The translations under genes and the position numbers were made by a program. A stretch of DNA of 64,000 bases from Fibrobacter succinogenes (GTDB lineage Bacteria; Fibrobacterota; Fibrobacteria; Fibrobacterales; Fibrobacteraceae): NCBI GenBank assembly GCA_902794535.1, contig CADBHQ010000020.1, forward strand, positions 62,001-126,000, in the 5' to 3' direction. The notes beneath the pieces were generated by a model. The model did not search any database. It was not told the origin of the DNA and saw nothing but the letters and a program-made list of their open reading frames with translations. This document shows, piece by piece, positions 1-6,918 of this stretch (positions within the stretch are counted from its first letter, which is position 1; each line of letters opens with the position of its first letter).

Positions 1-585
1 GAAGCCACCTTTCAAGAACTTGGGCACTTCAACCAGAGTGATGGTCTGCTTCTTGTAGAATTCCTCGTTGTCCTGATTTTTGAGACGAATCGTGTGCACG
101 TAGTTTTTCCATTCTGGGAATCCCACGAACATCTGGAGGCTGATCAGATTCAAGCTCTTCAGATTGTACGGGTGCCCCTTGGCAAGGCTTGCGACCGTGT
201 GCTTCGAAGCGTAGTACACCAAGCGACTGTTGAAGCTTTCGTCCTCGATGTGCTGAACCTCCAGTACGATACGGTCCGTGCGCTGGTCCTCGGCCACGAT
301 ATCCGAAAAGGTGCTTTTGGTGATTGCCCCAGGGAGTTCCTTGTTCACGAAGGTAAGGTGCTCAATACAGTTGCTCCCGTAAAGATGAAGCGCCGCGTTG
401 AAGAAATCTACCGCAATTGATTCGTTTTCGGGGGCTCCGAGGAGTAACTTGATGACGGCGTCGTTGTAGATATAGACGTACTTGTAGCGTTCCCTGTATT
501 TTTCAATGCATGCGGAAACATCGCCTCCCTGCTTGTGGGTGTCGCTGATTTCCTTGAGCATGCCTGCGTACTGTTCCTTATTCAT
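1..585 (-). CDS. Rpn-family PD-(D/E)XK nuclease / putative transposase (C-terminus cut by window edge)
   Basis: Reverse-strand frame opening with ATG at 585 and staying open to the window edge (195 codons seen). The visible protein has the layout of the Rpn/PDDEXK_2 family (recombination-promoting nucleases, formerly annotated as transposases): YNDAVIKLLLG near residue 43, then SDIVAEDQRTDRIVLEVQHIED, in which the Asp and the ExQ supply the PD-(D/E)XK metal site, then FNSRLVYYASKHTVASLAKG and LKSLNLISLQMF. Members promote RecA-independent DNA exchange and cut DNA. A 182-bp element that recurs upstream of the second Rpn-type gene at 10.8 kb lies just upstream (669-850). Family assignment is confident; the cellular role is not known. 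Confidence 0.85.
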   Translation of the reverse strand, partial: MNKEQYAGMLKEISDTHKQGGDVSACIEKYRERYKYVYIYNDAVIKLLLGAPENESIAVDFFNAALHLYGSNCIEHLTFVNKELPGAITKSTFSDIVAEDQRTDRIVLEVQHIEDESFNSRLVYYASKHTVASLAKGHPYNLKSLNLISLQMFVGFPEWKNYVHTIRLKNQDNEEFYKKQTITLVEVPKFLKGGF

Positions 586-668
586 AAAGAACCTTTGCTT
601 TATAGCGGTTTGCTCGCGTACGAAAAAACGTACACGAATGGTGTATAACTGATTGTTGGTTTGTTATG

Positions 669-850
669 GAAGCCGACCGCTAAGCGAGTCGGTATATGTA
701 TCGCAGCGCATTCCGCATGGGTTTTCCAAGGCCAGGGCTTTCGCCTCCGTCAGAACCGGACCTACGACTGCGAGTAGGAATGTACCCGCCCGTGGATGCG
801 TACGCCTCGGTCAGCGGGATTAGCTCACATCGGCAAGAATATACAAAATT
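669..850 (-). repeat. 182-bp conserved element, copy 1, upstream of Rpn-type gene
   Basis: Matches 10890-11071 with six substitutions and no indels over 182 bp. Both copies lie 84-95 bp upstream of the start of an Rpn-type nuclease gene and in the same orientation to it. Read on the gene strand it begins with a -10-like TATATTC (843-837), contains GGC-GAAA-GCC (a GNRA-type tetraloop hairpin), and near its gene-proximal end a strong hairpin, CCGAC-T-CGC-TTA-GCG-GTCGG. In copy 2 one C-G pair of that stem becomes U-G, so pairing is kept. This fits a structured 5' leader RNA. On the plus strand it also carries an open frame of 52 codons (696-854). Confidence 0.8.
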
Positions 851-854
851 TTAG
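696..854 (+). CDS. candidate small protein inside the 182-bp element (alternative reading)
   Basis: A 52-residue frame starting MYRSAFRMGFPRPGLSPP and ending QEYTKF. The same frame exists in the second copy at 10917, where it runs on past the repeat. Of five substitutions inside the frame between the copies, three are synonymous and two are conservative (F/I, Y/F). No clear ribosome-binding site is visible, and in copy 2 the frame continues antisense to the WYL gene, so a structured RNA on the opposite strand explains the conservation at least as well. Low confidence that it is translated. Confidence 0.2.
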   Translation: MYRSAFRMGFPRPGLSPPSEPDLRLRVGMYPPVDAYASVSGISSHRQEYTKF

Positions 855-876
855 TAGGGCGTGCAATAGGGCGAAC

Positions 877-910
877 TGCGACGTCTATTGTCGCATGCTC
901 AATCTATATT
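877..910 (+). promoter_or_regulatory. operator/promoter 1 (CGAC-type palindrome + TATATT) for fic gene 1
   Basis: TGCGAC (877-882) and GTCGCA (890-895) form a perfect inverted repeat. Its core CGACG-TCTAT-TGTCG ends exactly 11 nt before the -10 TATATT (905-910). The same geometry occurs upstream of fic gene 2, the AAA+ gene and, on the minus strand, the WYL regulator gene. Confidence 0.65.
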
Positions 911-937
911 CGTGATAATCCCCTAAAGGAGTGTGTC

Positions 938-1471
938 ATGAACAGATTGGAAAAACTAGAAATATCGAATGTCATCGGTGATTTTCGTGCGGCCCTTGAA
1001 ACCTTGGATCGTTACGACCACCAGCAACTGGAATTCCCGAAGACCGGCGTAGACTATAGCGAAACGAGTGGCCCCATCACCTATGAGTTGGCGATGGAAG
1101 CGATTTCTGTGCTCAGGGAAAAATTCCGCGACAGCGGAATCTTCGGTGCCGAAAAGGATGCTTCTTTCAAGAGTTCACTCGGACAAATTTACCAGACCTT
1201 CGACGGCAAGGAACTTTATCCGACCGTGCAGATGAAGGCGGCAACACTCCTGTATCTGCTTGTTAAGAACCATTCTTTTGTTGACGGCAATAAGCGCATT
1301 GCTGCGTTCATTTTCTTGTGGTACATGTCGCGCAACGATATCCTTTATCGTGTGGACGGCTCCAAAATCGTAAGCGATGGTGCCCTGGTCGCACTCACGC
1401 TGCTTATTGCCGAAAGCAAACCCGAAGAACGCGAATCCATGACCAAGCTCGTGGTGAACTTGATTATGTAG
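938..1471 (+). CDS. Fic/Doc-family protein (RhuM C-terminal type), paralogue 1
   Basis: 177 aa. It carries the Fic-fold active-site loop HSFVDGNKR at residues 112-120 (family consensus HxFx[D/E]GN[G/K]R) with the downstream helix IAAFIFLWYM, and matches the C-terminal Fic/Doc part of RhuM-type proteins (FKSSLGQIYQTFDGKELYP; LLIAESKPEERE). Lys in place of the second Gly resembles Doc, which phosphorylates EF-Tu, more than AMP-transferring Fic proteins; the target here is unknown. Good SD (AAAGGAG) before ATG 938. No obvious antitoxin gene is adjacent. The TIGR02145 gene follows 9 nt after the stop, so the two are probably co-transcribed from the palindromic promoter at 877-910. A longer paralogue lies at 5507. 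Confidence 0.85.
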   Translation: MNRLEKLEISNVIGDFRAALETLDRYDHQQLEFPKTGVDYSETSGPITYELAMEAISVLREKFRDSGIFGAEKDASFKSSLGQIYQTFDGKELYPTVQMKAATLLYLLVKNHSFVDGNKRIAAFIFLWYMSRNDILYRVDGSKIVSDGALVALTLLIAESKPEERESMTKLVVNLIM

Positions 1472-1480
1472 GAGGCTTTT

Positions 1481-2110
1481 ATGAAAGACTCATACTTTAC
1501 AGACCCGCGAGACGGTGAAACCTACCGCACCGTGAAAATCGGAAATCGGATTTGGTTCGCCGAAAACTTGCGGCATAAATGCGAAGGTGTGCAGGCGTAT
1601 GCCGGCGGCATGGGGTATTTGTGCTTGAATGGCGAAACGCCGCCTTACGATTGGAACTGCGACCCAAATGTGAAGAAATATGGCTTGTGCTACTACTGGA
1701 AATTTGCAGAAGCCGCGGTCCCCAAAGGTTGGCGCTTGCCGAACAATGACGATTGGCGAGACTTGTTTAATGCAGTTGGCGCAAAATGTGAAATGGGCGA
1801 GCATGGTGCCGAAACTTACCTTGGGGCGGCTCTTGCGTTAAAGTCCAAAGACGATTGGGAAGAAGACGAACTGTTCCCTGTTGGCAAAAGTGCTGATGCA
1901 TTCAACTTTACGGCGTATCCGGCGGGTTGCATGGAAGAATTCGGTTTTTGCGGAGCTCGCGGCAGACACACGCGATTCTGGAGTTCCGTCGGGCAAAACA
2001 AGTGGGCATACCGCGTTCGCCTAGACAATTGTTACGACGATGCCGTTCTCGACCGTTTTTGGAACGATTTTTCCTGCGCGAATTCGATTCGCTGCGTGAA
2101 AGACTGCTAA
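1481..2110 (+). CDS. Fib_succ_major (TIGR02145) domain protein, no signal peptide
   Basis: 209 aa consisting almost wholly of one TIGR02145 domain: DPRDGETYRTVKIGNRIWFAENL at the start, PKGWRLPNNDDWRDLF in the middle, and WSSVGQN ... NSIRCVKD at the end. The domain is expanded in Fibrobacter and is usually on secreted proteins or lipoproteins. This copy lacks any signal peptide or lipobox (it begins MKDSYFTDPRDGE), so it is either cytoplasmic or non-classically exported, which is unusual. It begins 9 nt after fic gene 1 with SD GGAGG, so the two share a transcript. Molecular function unknown; the fold is likely of the FGE-sulfatase / C-type lectin kind, by inference. Confidence 0.85.
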   Translation: MKDSYFTDPRDGETYRTVKIGNRIWFAENLRHKCEGVQAYAGGMGYLCLNGETPPYDWNCDPNVKKYGLCYYWKFAEAAVPKGWRLPNNDDWRDLFNAVGAKCEMGEHGAETYLGAALALKSKDDWEEDELFPVGKSADAFNFTAYPAGCMEEFGFCGARGRHTRFWSSVGQNKWAYRVRLDNCYDDAVLDRFWNDFSCANSIRCVKDC

Positions 2111-2235
2111 AAAGGAACTCATTCCAAGTTGGAACGCCCAAAATAACGTTTTTTGAGGGAAAACTATAGTTTTTGTGGGGATTTGTGCTCTTTTGTAGAA
2201 AATAGGATATATTTCTTTTCAAGAAGGAAGAAAAT

Positions 2236-2565
2236 ATGGATAAAGAACCCGAAGTTTTAGATATGAACGGCGCATCCCCTTTGCAAAAGGGGCTCGCCGT
2301 TTTCTTTGTCATCATGTCGCTTTTGTACACCGTGTCGCCCATCGACCTGGCGCCTGACGCAATTCCCGTGGTGGGATGGCTCGATGATGTCGGGTTCCTT
2401 GTGACTGCGACAATGAATGCTGTTCAGCAGTTCACAAAGGACCAGAATTCTGCCATGGTGAAAATCTTGAAATACGCCAAATGGTTTATGGTCATCGCTG
2501 TCGTAATTGCCGCTCTGTTGCTCGGCGGTTTGATCGCTGCAATTGTGGCGCTGATTGTGAAGTAA
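2236..2565 (+). CDS. DUF1232 (YkvA-like) small membrane protein
   Basis: 109 aa. The diagnostic DUF1232 motif SPIDLAPDAIPVVGWLDD is at about residues 38-55. One hydrophobic segment precedes it (GLAVFFVIMSLLYTV) and a strong C-terminal membrane helix follows (WFMVIAVVIAALLLGGLIAAIVALIV). Function unknown for the family. SD AAGGAAG lies before ATG 2236, and an A/T-rich promoter region (ATATATT near 2207) precedes it. The next membrane-protein gene begins 9 nt downstream, suggesting an operon. Confidence 0.8.
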   Translation: MDKEPEVLDMNGASPLQKGLAVFFVIMSLLYTVSPIDLAPDAIPVVGWLDDVGFLVTATMNAVQQFTKDQNSAMVKILKYAKWFMVIAVVIAALLLGGLIAAIVALIVK

Positions 2566-2574
2566 AGAGGTTTA

Positions 2575-3165
2575 ATGAATGGTTTGAAACAAATAAAGGG
2601 TGTACTTGCTATTGTGCTACATTTTGCACTGCAGGATGCAATAAAGCAGTGGCTTACGAAATTGTTGCACGCTATGTTCAAGGACGTTATTATAGAGTCC
2701 GTAATAAAACTATTCTTTTGTATGTTCGCTGTTTATATAGCCGTTTTTAAATCTTTTGGTGAAATTCGTTCACTATGGATATCTTCAATTCTGTTTATTG
2801 GAGTGTTTCTATGGTCAATTGTTGAGTCTGTTTTAAAATATTATATGCTTCTTGTGTTGATTGTAAAAGAACGGAGTTTGCAGACTGGAATAGTGAAATT
2901 CGTTGAATGGAAATTTCCTGAAGCTGAGATTGGTTCTAGATTATATTCTAAAGTATGTTTTTTTCTATTGGGGTGTTCTCGTTCATCTAGTGAAATAATA
3001 AGAGATTTTATTTGCTCGTTGGCTAAAGATATCATCGCTTTTGTTTCGGTATATTTTTTATACATTATATTGGTTTACTGGATATTTGAACCTATTATTC
3101 TTGAAAAATTTGCGGGATTGACAACTTTGCAGATTTACCTTTTCCCAATAAGGCAATTCTTATAA
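2575..3165 (+). CDS. hypothetical multi-pass membrane protein
   Basis: 196 aa, family not recognised. Roughly four hydrophobic segments can be seen: about 42-57 (IKLFFCMFAVYIAVF), 67-83 (LWISSILFIGVFLWSIV), 88-100 and 150-172 (IIAFVSVYFLYIILVYWI). It is much more A/T-rich and uses more A/T-ending codons than flanking housekeeping genes, as do the genes to 6.84 kb, which suggests horizontal acquisition. SD AGAGG precedes ATG 2575. It lies between a DUF1232 gene and the GmrSD-like gene and may be their membrane partner; this is inference only. Confidence 0.7.
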   Translation: MNGLKQIKGVLAIVLHFALQDAIKQWLTKLLHAMFKDVIIESVIKLFFCMFAVYIAVFKSFGEIRSLWISSILFIGVFLWSIVESVLKYYMLLVLIVKERSLQTGIVKFVEWKFPEAEIGSRLYSKVCFFLLGCSRSSSEIIRDFICSLAKDIIAFVSVYFLYIILVYWIFEPIILEKFAGLTTLQIYLFPIRQFL

Positions 3166-3204
3166 TAGGATGATAAGAAACGCCGAAGTTAATCGGAGAA
3201 AAAA

Positions 3205-5409
3205 ATGACTGTTTGGAAAGTTGGTTGTCGTTGGAGTGATAATGGGAATGAGAATTCTAAAATCATTTCTGTTTTTAGACGTAATGGGATTGTTTTTGTC
3301 GGAGAACAAAAACATATTTTTGAAAAAATAAGGAATGGAGACTTAATTGCTATTGCCGATGGTTACAAGGTGGTTTCTGTTGCCAAGGCTACTTGCGATG
3401 CGACTCCGTTAAAAGAGTTCAAGCCGACAATTCGGATACGCAATAATGAATGGAATATTATCGATGAATCGTGGGCTCGTGAAAATGCTATTGGAGTGAC
3501 GGCGAAAATATTTGATTTGCCAACATCCGACGATTCGTTAAAAGAGAACTCCGATATCCAACAAATTCAGTATAAAAAGCGTGGATCATGCTGCAAGGCG
3601 TATCAAATAGCGGACAAGGTTAAGGAACTATATGAAAAGTGTGCTGAATCTTCTGAAAAATTTGATATTGAGTGTGGTAAGTATTGCCTGAACAAATTGC
3701 TTAAATCAAAGACTCATTATGTAATCCCTGTTTATCAACGTGAGTATTCCTGGGGTGAACCTCAGGTTGCTAAGTTTATGAGGGATTTGCTGACGGGCTT
3801 CTGTGGCGTTTCTGGTTTTGATGAAGATGAAAATGGCGAGAAGAAACTTCTGCCAAAAGAAAATCCTTCTCCGATGTTTATTGGAACGATGCAATTATCG
3901 TATCGTAAATATATCACAGAGAATGAACAAGAGCAGGATGTGATTGATGGTCAACAACGATTTAGTACCCTTTTGTGTTTGCTGAAATATTTATCATTTT
4001 ATTGTAATGTATCTGATATTCGTTTTAATGAAATTCTTGAATCTAGAGTCAATAAAGGTAGGGAAGATGAATTCCTAAATGAAGCAATGTCTTTGTCTTT
4101 AAAAGACTTGAGTGGAGAATTTATAGGCAATAAATACATAGAGAATATTAAGCTTGTTGAAGAAATTTTAAATGAAGAGGGACTTCAGAAAGAATATTAT
4201 GAAAAATTGCGTGATTATGTTGAGAAAAATATTTGGTTTGTTGTAATAACTACAAAGGCCGGTATTTCCAAGACCTTGGAAATTTTCAATACTATCAATA
4301 CTGCCGGACTAGATTTGAATGGCAGCGATTTGTTTAAGGTGAGACTATACGAATACCTTAAAGATAAAAAGGGAAAAGAACAATTTGATGATATTGACCG
4401 TCTTTACAGCGAGATAAAGAAACAAAATCTTGATTGGAGAATGAATCACGATTTCGATTTAATTGATGTGGGCATGGTTCGCGATATATATAAGACCTAT
4501 CTGATTACCAAATATGATTTGCCCAATGTTATGTATGTATGGGGATCTGACCGATTTTATGATGTGCTGTTCGATATTTGTCTGGATGTCGCCCCGCATC
4601 GTGATTTACACCTTGATGTCGATAGGGTGCGAAGGGTTGACTTTAGTTTAGACGATTTGCAAAAGGTTATGGACGCCATTGTTTGTTGGAATTCAAGAAA
4701 GATTGATTCCCAAGAAAAGATGATTGCCGATTTGTTGGTTGGTAAATCGCGGTATGGAAGATTCTGGCAATATCCTATTCTCTATCTGCTGTTTATAGAT
4801 GAAAAGAATGTAGAGAAAGTTTATGAAACATGGCAATTGCTTGCAAAGATATTTTTTGCATATAGCGTTAGTTATGCAAAGATTGTAAACAATGGAATAA
4901 CCTTTATGTACAGTATTTATAAAATGTTGTACAATAAAGATATTGTTGCTATTGATGAGATGTTGAAGAAAAAAAGAACTCAATTACAGCAAAATTTAGA
5001 TGCTGTATTAGAATGCCCTATCACTGACAATCGTAAAAAGAAGGATTTAATCTGCATCGTGTCTGCTTTCCTCAAGGAACCTCATGTAGCTAACGAGCGT
5101 GATATAGATCAATTGAGGAATCGACTTTCTTGGGGCTTTGATGTGGAGCATATTCACGCTACAGGAGATGAATCTGTGAATGTAGATAGGTCTCTTCAAA
5201 ACAGCATTGGTAATTTGATGCTATTGGAATCTAGTATTAACCGTTCTTTAAAAGATAAACCTTTTAAAGAAAAAATAGAATGGTACAGCAAAAGTGGGTA
5301 TGCCGTTGCACGGCAAATGGCGGAAATGAAATGTTGGGGGACTCAACAAATTCAGGAACGATTAAATGCAGAGAAAAAAGTGATATTGGATTTTTATAAT
5401 CAAACTTGA
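3205..5409 (+). CDS. GmrSD-like DUF262/DUF1524 protein with N-terminal EVE/PUA-like domain
   Basis: 734 aa. Residues about 1-75 (MTVWKVGCRW ... GDLIAIADGYKVVSVAKA) resemble an EVE/PUA-like modified-base-binding domain. Residues about 165-430 are DUF262 (ParB-like nuclease fold): YQREYSW at 177-183, IGTMQL near 226 and VIDGQQRFSTLL at 246-257. The C-terminus from about 645 is DUF1524, the HNH-like nuclease half (DVEHIHATG, then IGNLMLLESSINRSLKDKPF). This is the single-chain GmrSD layout; such type IV enzymes cleave modified, for example glucosylated hydroxymethylcytosine, phage DNA using NTP. SD GGAGA precedes ATG 3205. A/T-rich. A role in restriction of modified DNA is likely; the EVE assignment is tentative. 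Confidence 0.82.
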   Translation: MTVWKVGCRWSDNGNENSKIISVFRRNGIVFVGEQKHIFEKIRNGDLIAIADGYKVVSVAKATCDATPLKEFKPTIRIRNNEWNIIDESWARENAIGVTAKIFDLPTSDDSLKENSDIQQIQYKKRGSCCKAYQIADKVKELYEKCAESSEKFDIECGKYCLNKLLKSKTHYVIPVYQREYSWGEPQVAKFMRDLLTGFCGVSGFDEDENGEKKLLPKENPSPMFIGTMQLSYRKYITENEQEQDVIDGQQRFSTLLCLLKYLSFYCNVSDIRFNEILESRVNKGREDEFLNEAMSLSLKDLSGEFIGNKYIENIKLVEEILNEEGLQKEYYEKLRDYVEKNIWFVVITTKAGISKTLEIFNTINTAGLDLNGSDLFKVRLYEYLKDKKGKEQFDDIDRLYSEIKKQNLDWRMNHDFDLIDVGMVRDIYKTYLITKYDLPNVMYVWGSDRFYDVLFDICLDVAPHRDLHLDVDRVRRVDFSLDDLQKVMDAIVCWNSRKIDSQEKMIADLLVGKSRYGRFWQYPILYLLFIDEKNVEKVYETWQLLAKIFFAYSVSYAKIVNNGITFMYSIYKMLYNKDIVAIDEMLKKKRTQLQQNLDAVLECPITDNRKKKDLICIVSAFLKEPHVANERDIDQLRNRLSWGFDVEHIHATGDESVNVDRSLQNSIGNLMLLESSINRSLKDKPFKEKIEWYSKSGYAVARQMAEMKCWGTQQIQERLNAEKKVILDFYNQT

Positions 5410-5447
5410 TAAATCTTATGTTTTTAAATAATTTCAGCGAATTCATC

Positions 5448-5482
5448 GCACGACATTAATTGTCGTGCGTTTCTTTTATATT
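5448..5482 (+). promoter_or_regulatory. operator/promoter 2 for fic gene 2
   Basis: Perfect 8-bp inverted repeat GCACGACA (5448-5455) / TGTCGTGC (5461-5468) with a 5-nt spacer. The core CGACA-TTAAT-TGTCG ends 11 nt before TATATT (5477-5482), the same geometry as at 877, 6861 and 12173 (minus strand). Confidence 0.75.
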
Positions 5483-5506
5483 ACAAATAAAAAAGAGAGG
5501 TGCTTT

Positions 5507-6064
5507 ATGACGGATGATGAAAAAGGCGATATCAGCTTGGATATAATCTATGAATTCTCTTCAGCGCTAGAAACTTTGGACCGCTACGATCATCAGCAAT
5601 TGGAATTCAAAGGTGGAAGTCAAACTACTGGAGAACCCATAACTTATGATGATGCTATAGAAGCGATTGCGTTCCTTAAAAAAGAATTCCAAGATAGCGA
5701 TATCTTCGGGATTGAAAAGGATGATTCCTTCAAAAGTTCTCTTGCGCAGATTTACCAGACTTTTGATGGTAAAGAACTCTATCCATCATTTGAAGAAAAA
5801 GCAGCGATGCTTCTGTATCTTATTGTCAAGAATCATTCCTTTGTAGATGGCAATAAGCGTATTGCCGCATATATTTTTTTGTGGTTTTTAATGCGGAATA
5901 ATAAGCTTTACAAGTGGGAATCGCTAATCTTTGAGGAAGAATTCGTCATTGTAAAAAGATTCAGTGACACAGCCCTAGTGGCAACTACGTTGCTTATCGC
6001 AGAAAGTAAACCCGAAGAACGAGAAATAATCCTGAAACTTGTAATGAATTTTTTGGTGATGTGA
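5507..6064 (+). CDS. Fic/Doc-family protein (RhuM C-terminal type), paralogue 2
   Basis: 185 aa from ATG 5507, chosen because SD GAGAGG lies 6 nt upstream and the frame's earlier GTG lies within the promoter. The active-site loop HSFVDGNKR is at 110-118, and the RhuM-type signatures FKSSLAQIYQTFDGKELYP and LLIAESKPEERE are intact. It is closely related to the protein at 938 but carries an extra segment, about 17 residues, after LYKWE (ESLIFEEEFVIVKRFSD). It is driven by the palindromic promoter at 5448-5482. The possible UDG-like gene follows 51 nt downstream with a weak second promoter (TATATT about 6075). Probable post-translational modifier; target unknown. Confidence 0.85.
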   Translation: MTDDEKGDISLDIIYEFSSALETLDRYDHQQLEFKGGSQTTGEPITYDDAIEAIAFLKKEFQDSDIFGIEKDDSFKSSLAQIYQTFDGKELYPSFEEKAAMLLYLIVKNHSFVDGNKRIAAYIFLWFLMRNNKLYKWESLIFEEEFVIVKRFSDTALVATTLLIAESKPEEREIILKLVMNFLVM

Positions 6065-6115
6065 TAAAAAATTATATATTGGGAAAAGGTGTAAATTTTT
6101 AATGAGAGAAAATTC

Positions 6116-6841
6116 ATGTTTAGTTCTTCATTTGATTCTGCTTTTAGAACGATACCGTTCTATAAAAATCATGAGTTTATGTTGCCTGCTGTTGGAGTGA
6201 ACTATGAATCAACGAAACACAAGAAACTCTTGCTTGTTGGAGAAAGCTGTTATATGCCAAAGGCTTCCTTTGTGCATCATAATGTAAATTTGTGGTATGA
6301 CAATTATTTATGTCTTGGAGAAAAACTCACAGACAGTGAAAAAAAATACTGCGATTTACGTGGTGCGCGTAGTGATCCAAGAAATAAATACCGGCAAAAA
6401 ATTGATAACGCAATTAAAGAAGTTTTCCCAGACGCATTTGGTAATGCTTTTGAGGAGATTGCTAGTTATAATTATTTCTTGCGACCGGCTGATAATGGCA
6501 ATAGAAAAACCTTTAGGTGTACAGAAATGGATTGCAGAGAATCAGTACATACATTTTGTAAGCTCATTGAAATATTGAACCCTAATCATGTTGTTTTTAC
6601 AAGTAAACTTGCGTTTGACCACGCGGAAACAATTGATATTTTTAAATATCTTGGTTGTTATTTGTGGGATTATTTGGCAAAATATAATATAGGTTACTCA
6701 TTTACATATCACCCTTCTAGTCGTTGGTGGAATCGTATTCGTCACATAAAAACTGGAAGTAGTGATGATTACTTTCGCGGTCTAACGAGTAGACAGTTCT
6801 TTATAGATGAATTGAGAAAAAACTGGTTAACTAAAGACTAA
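6116..6841 (+). CDS. hypothetical protein, possibly uracil-DNA-glycosylase-like fold
   Basis: 241 aa, not firmly recognised. Its features recall the UDG-like superfamily: an early strand-loop LLLVGESCYMP, a central helix and strand FCKLIEILNPNHVVFTSKLA, and a late YHPSS motif like the C-terminal HPS of UDG-like enzymes. The usual catalytic Asp/Asn of motif A is not clear, so activity cannot be claimed. The remainder (DLRGARSDPRNKYRQKIDNAIKEVF) is charged and soluble. A/T-rich like its neighbours. It lies between fic gene 2 and the AAA+ gene, all near shared palindromic promoters, suggesting a DNA-directed or defence role, by inference. Confidence 0.6.
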   Translation: MFSSSFDSAFRTIPFYKNHEFMLPAVGVNYESTKHKKLLLVGESCYMPKASFVHHNVNLWYDNYLCLGEKLTDSEKKYCDLRGARSDPRNKYRQKIDNAIKEVFPDAFGNAFEEIASYNYFLRPADNGNRKTFRCTEMDCRESVHTFCKLIEILNPNHVVFTSKLAFDHAETIDIFKYLGCYLWDYLAKYNIGYSFTYHPSSRWWNRIRHIKTGSSDDYFRGLTSRQFFIDELRKNWLTKD

Positions 6842-6860
6842 TTTGAATTTTTAATGCTAG

Positions 6861-6892
6861 CGACACTAATTGTCGTGCGCTTCTTTTATATT
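6861..6892 (+). promoter_or_regulatory. operator/promoter 3 for the tandem AAA+ gene
   Basis: CGACA (6861-6865) - CTAAT - TGTCG (6871-6875), then 11 nt, then TATATT (6887-6892). From the right palindrome arm to the -10 it is nearly identical to operator 2, including the stretch TTCTTTTATATT. Confidence 0.75.
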
Positions 6893-6918
6893 GCATAGTA
6901 GAATCAAGAGGTTTTGCT

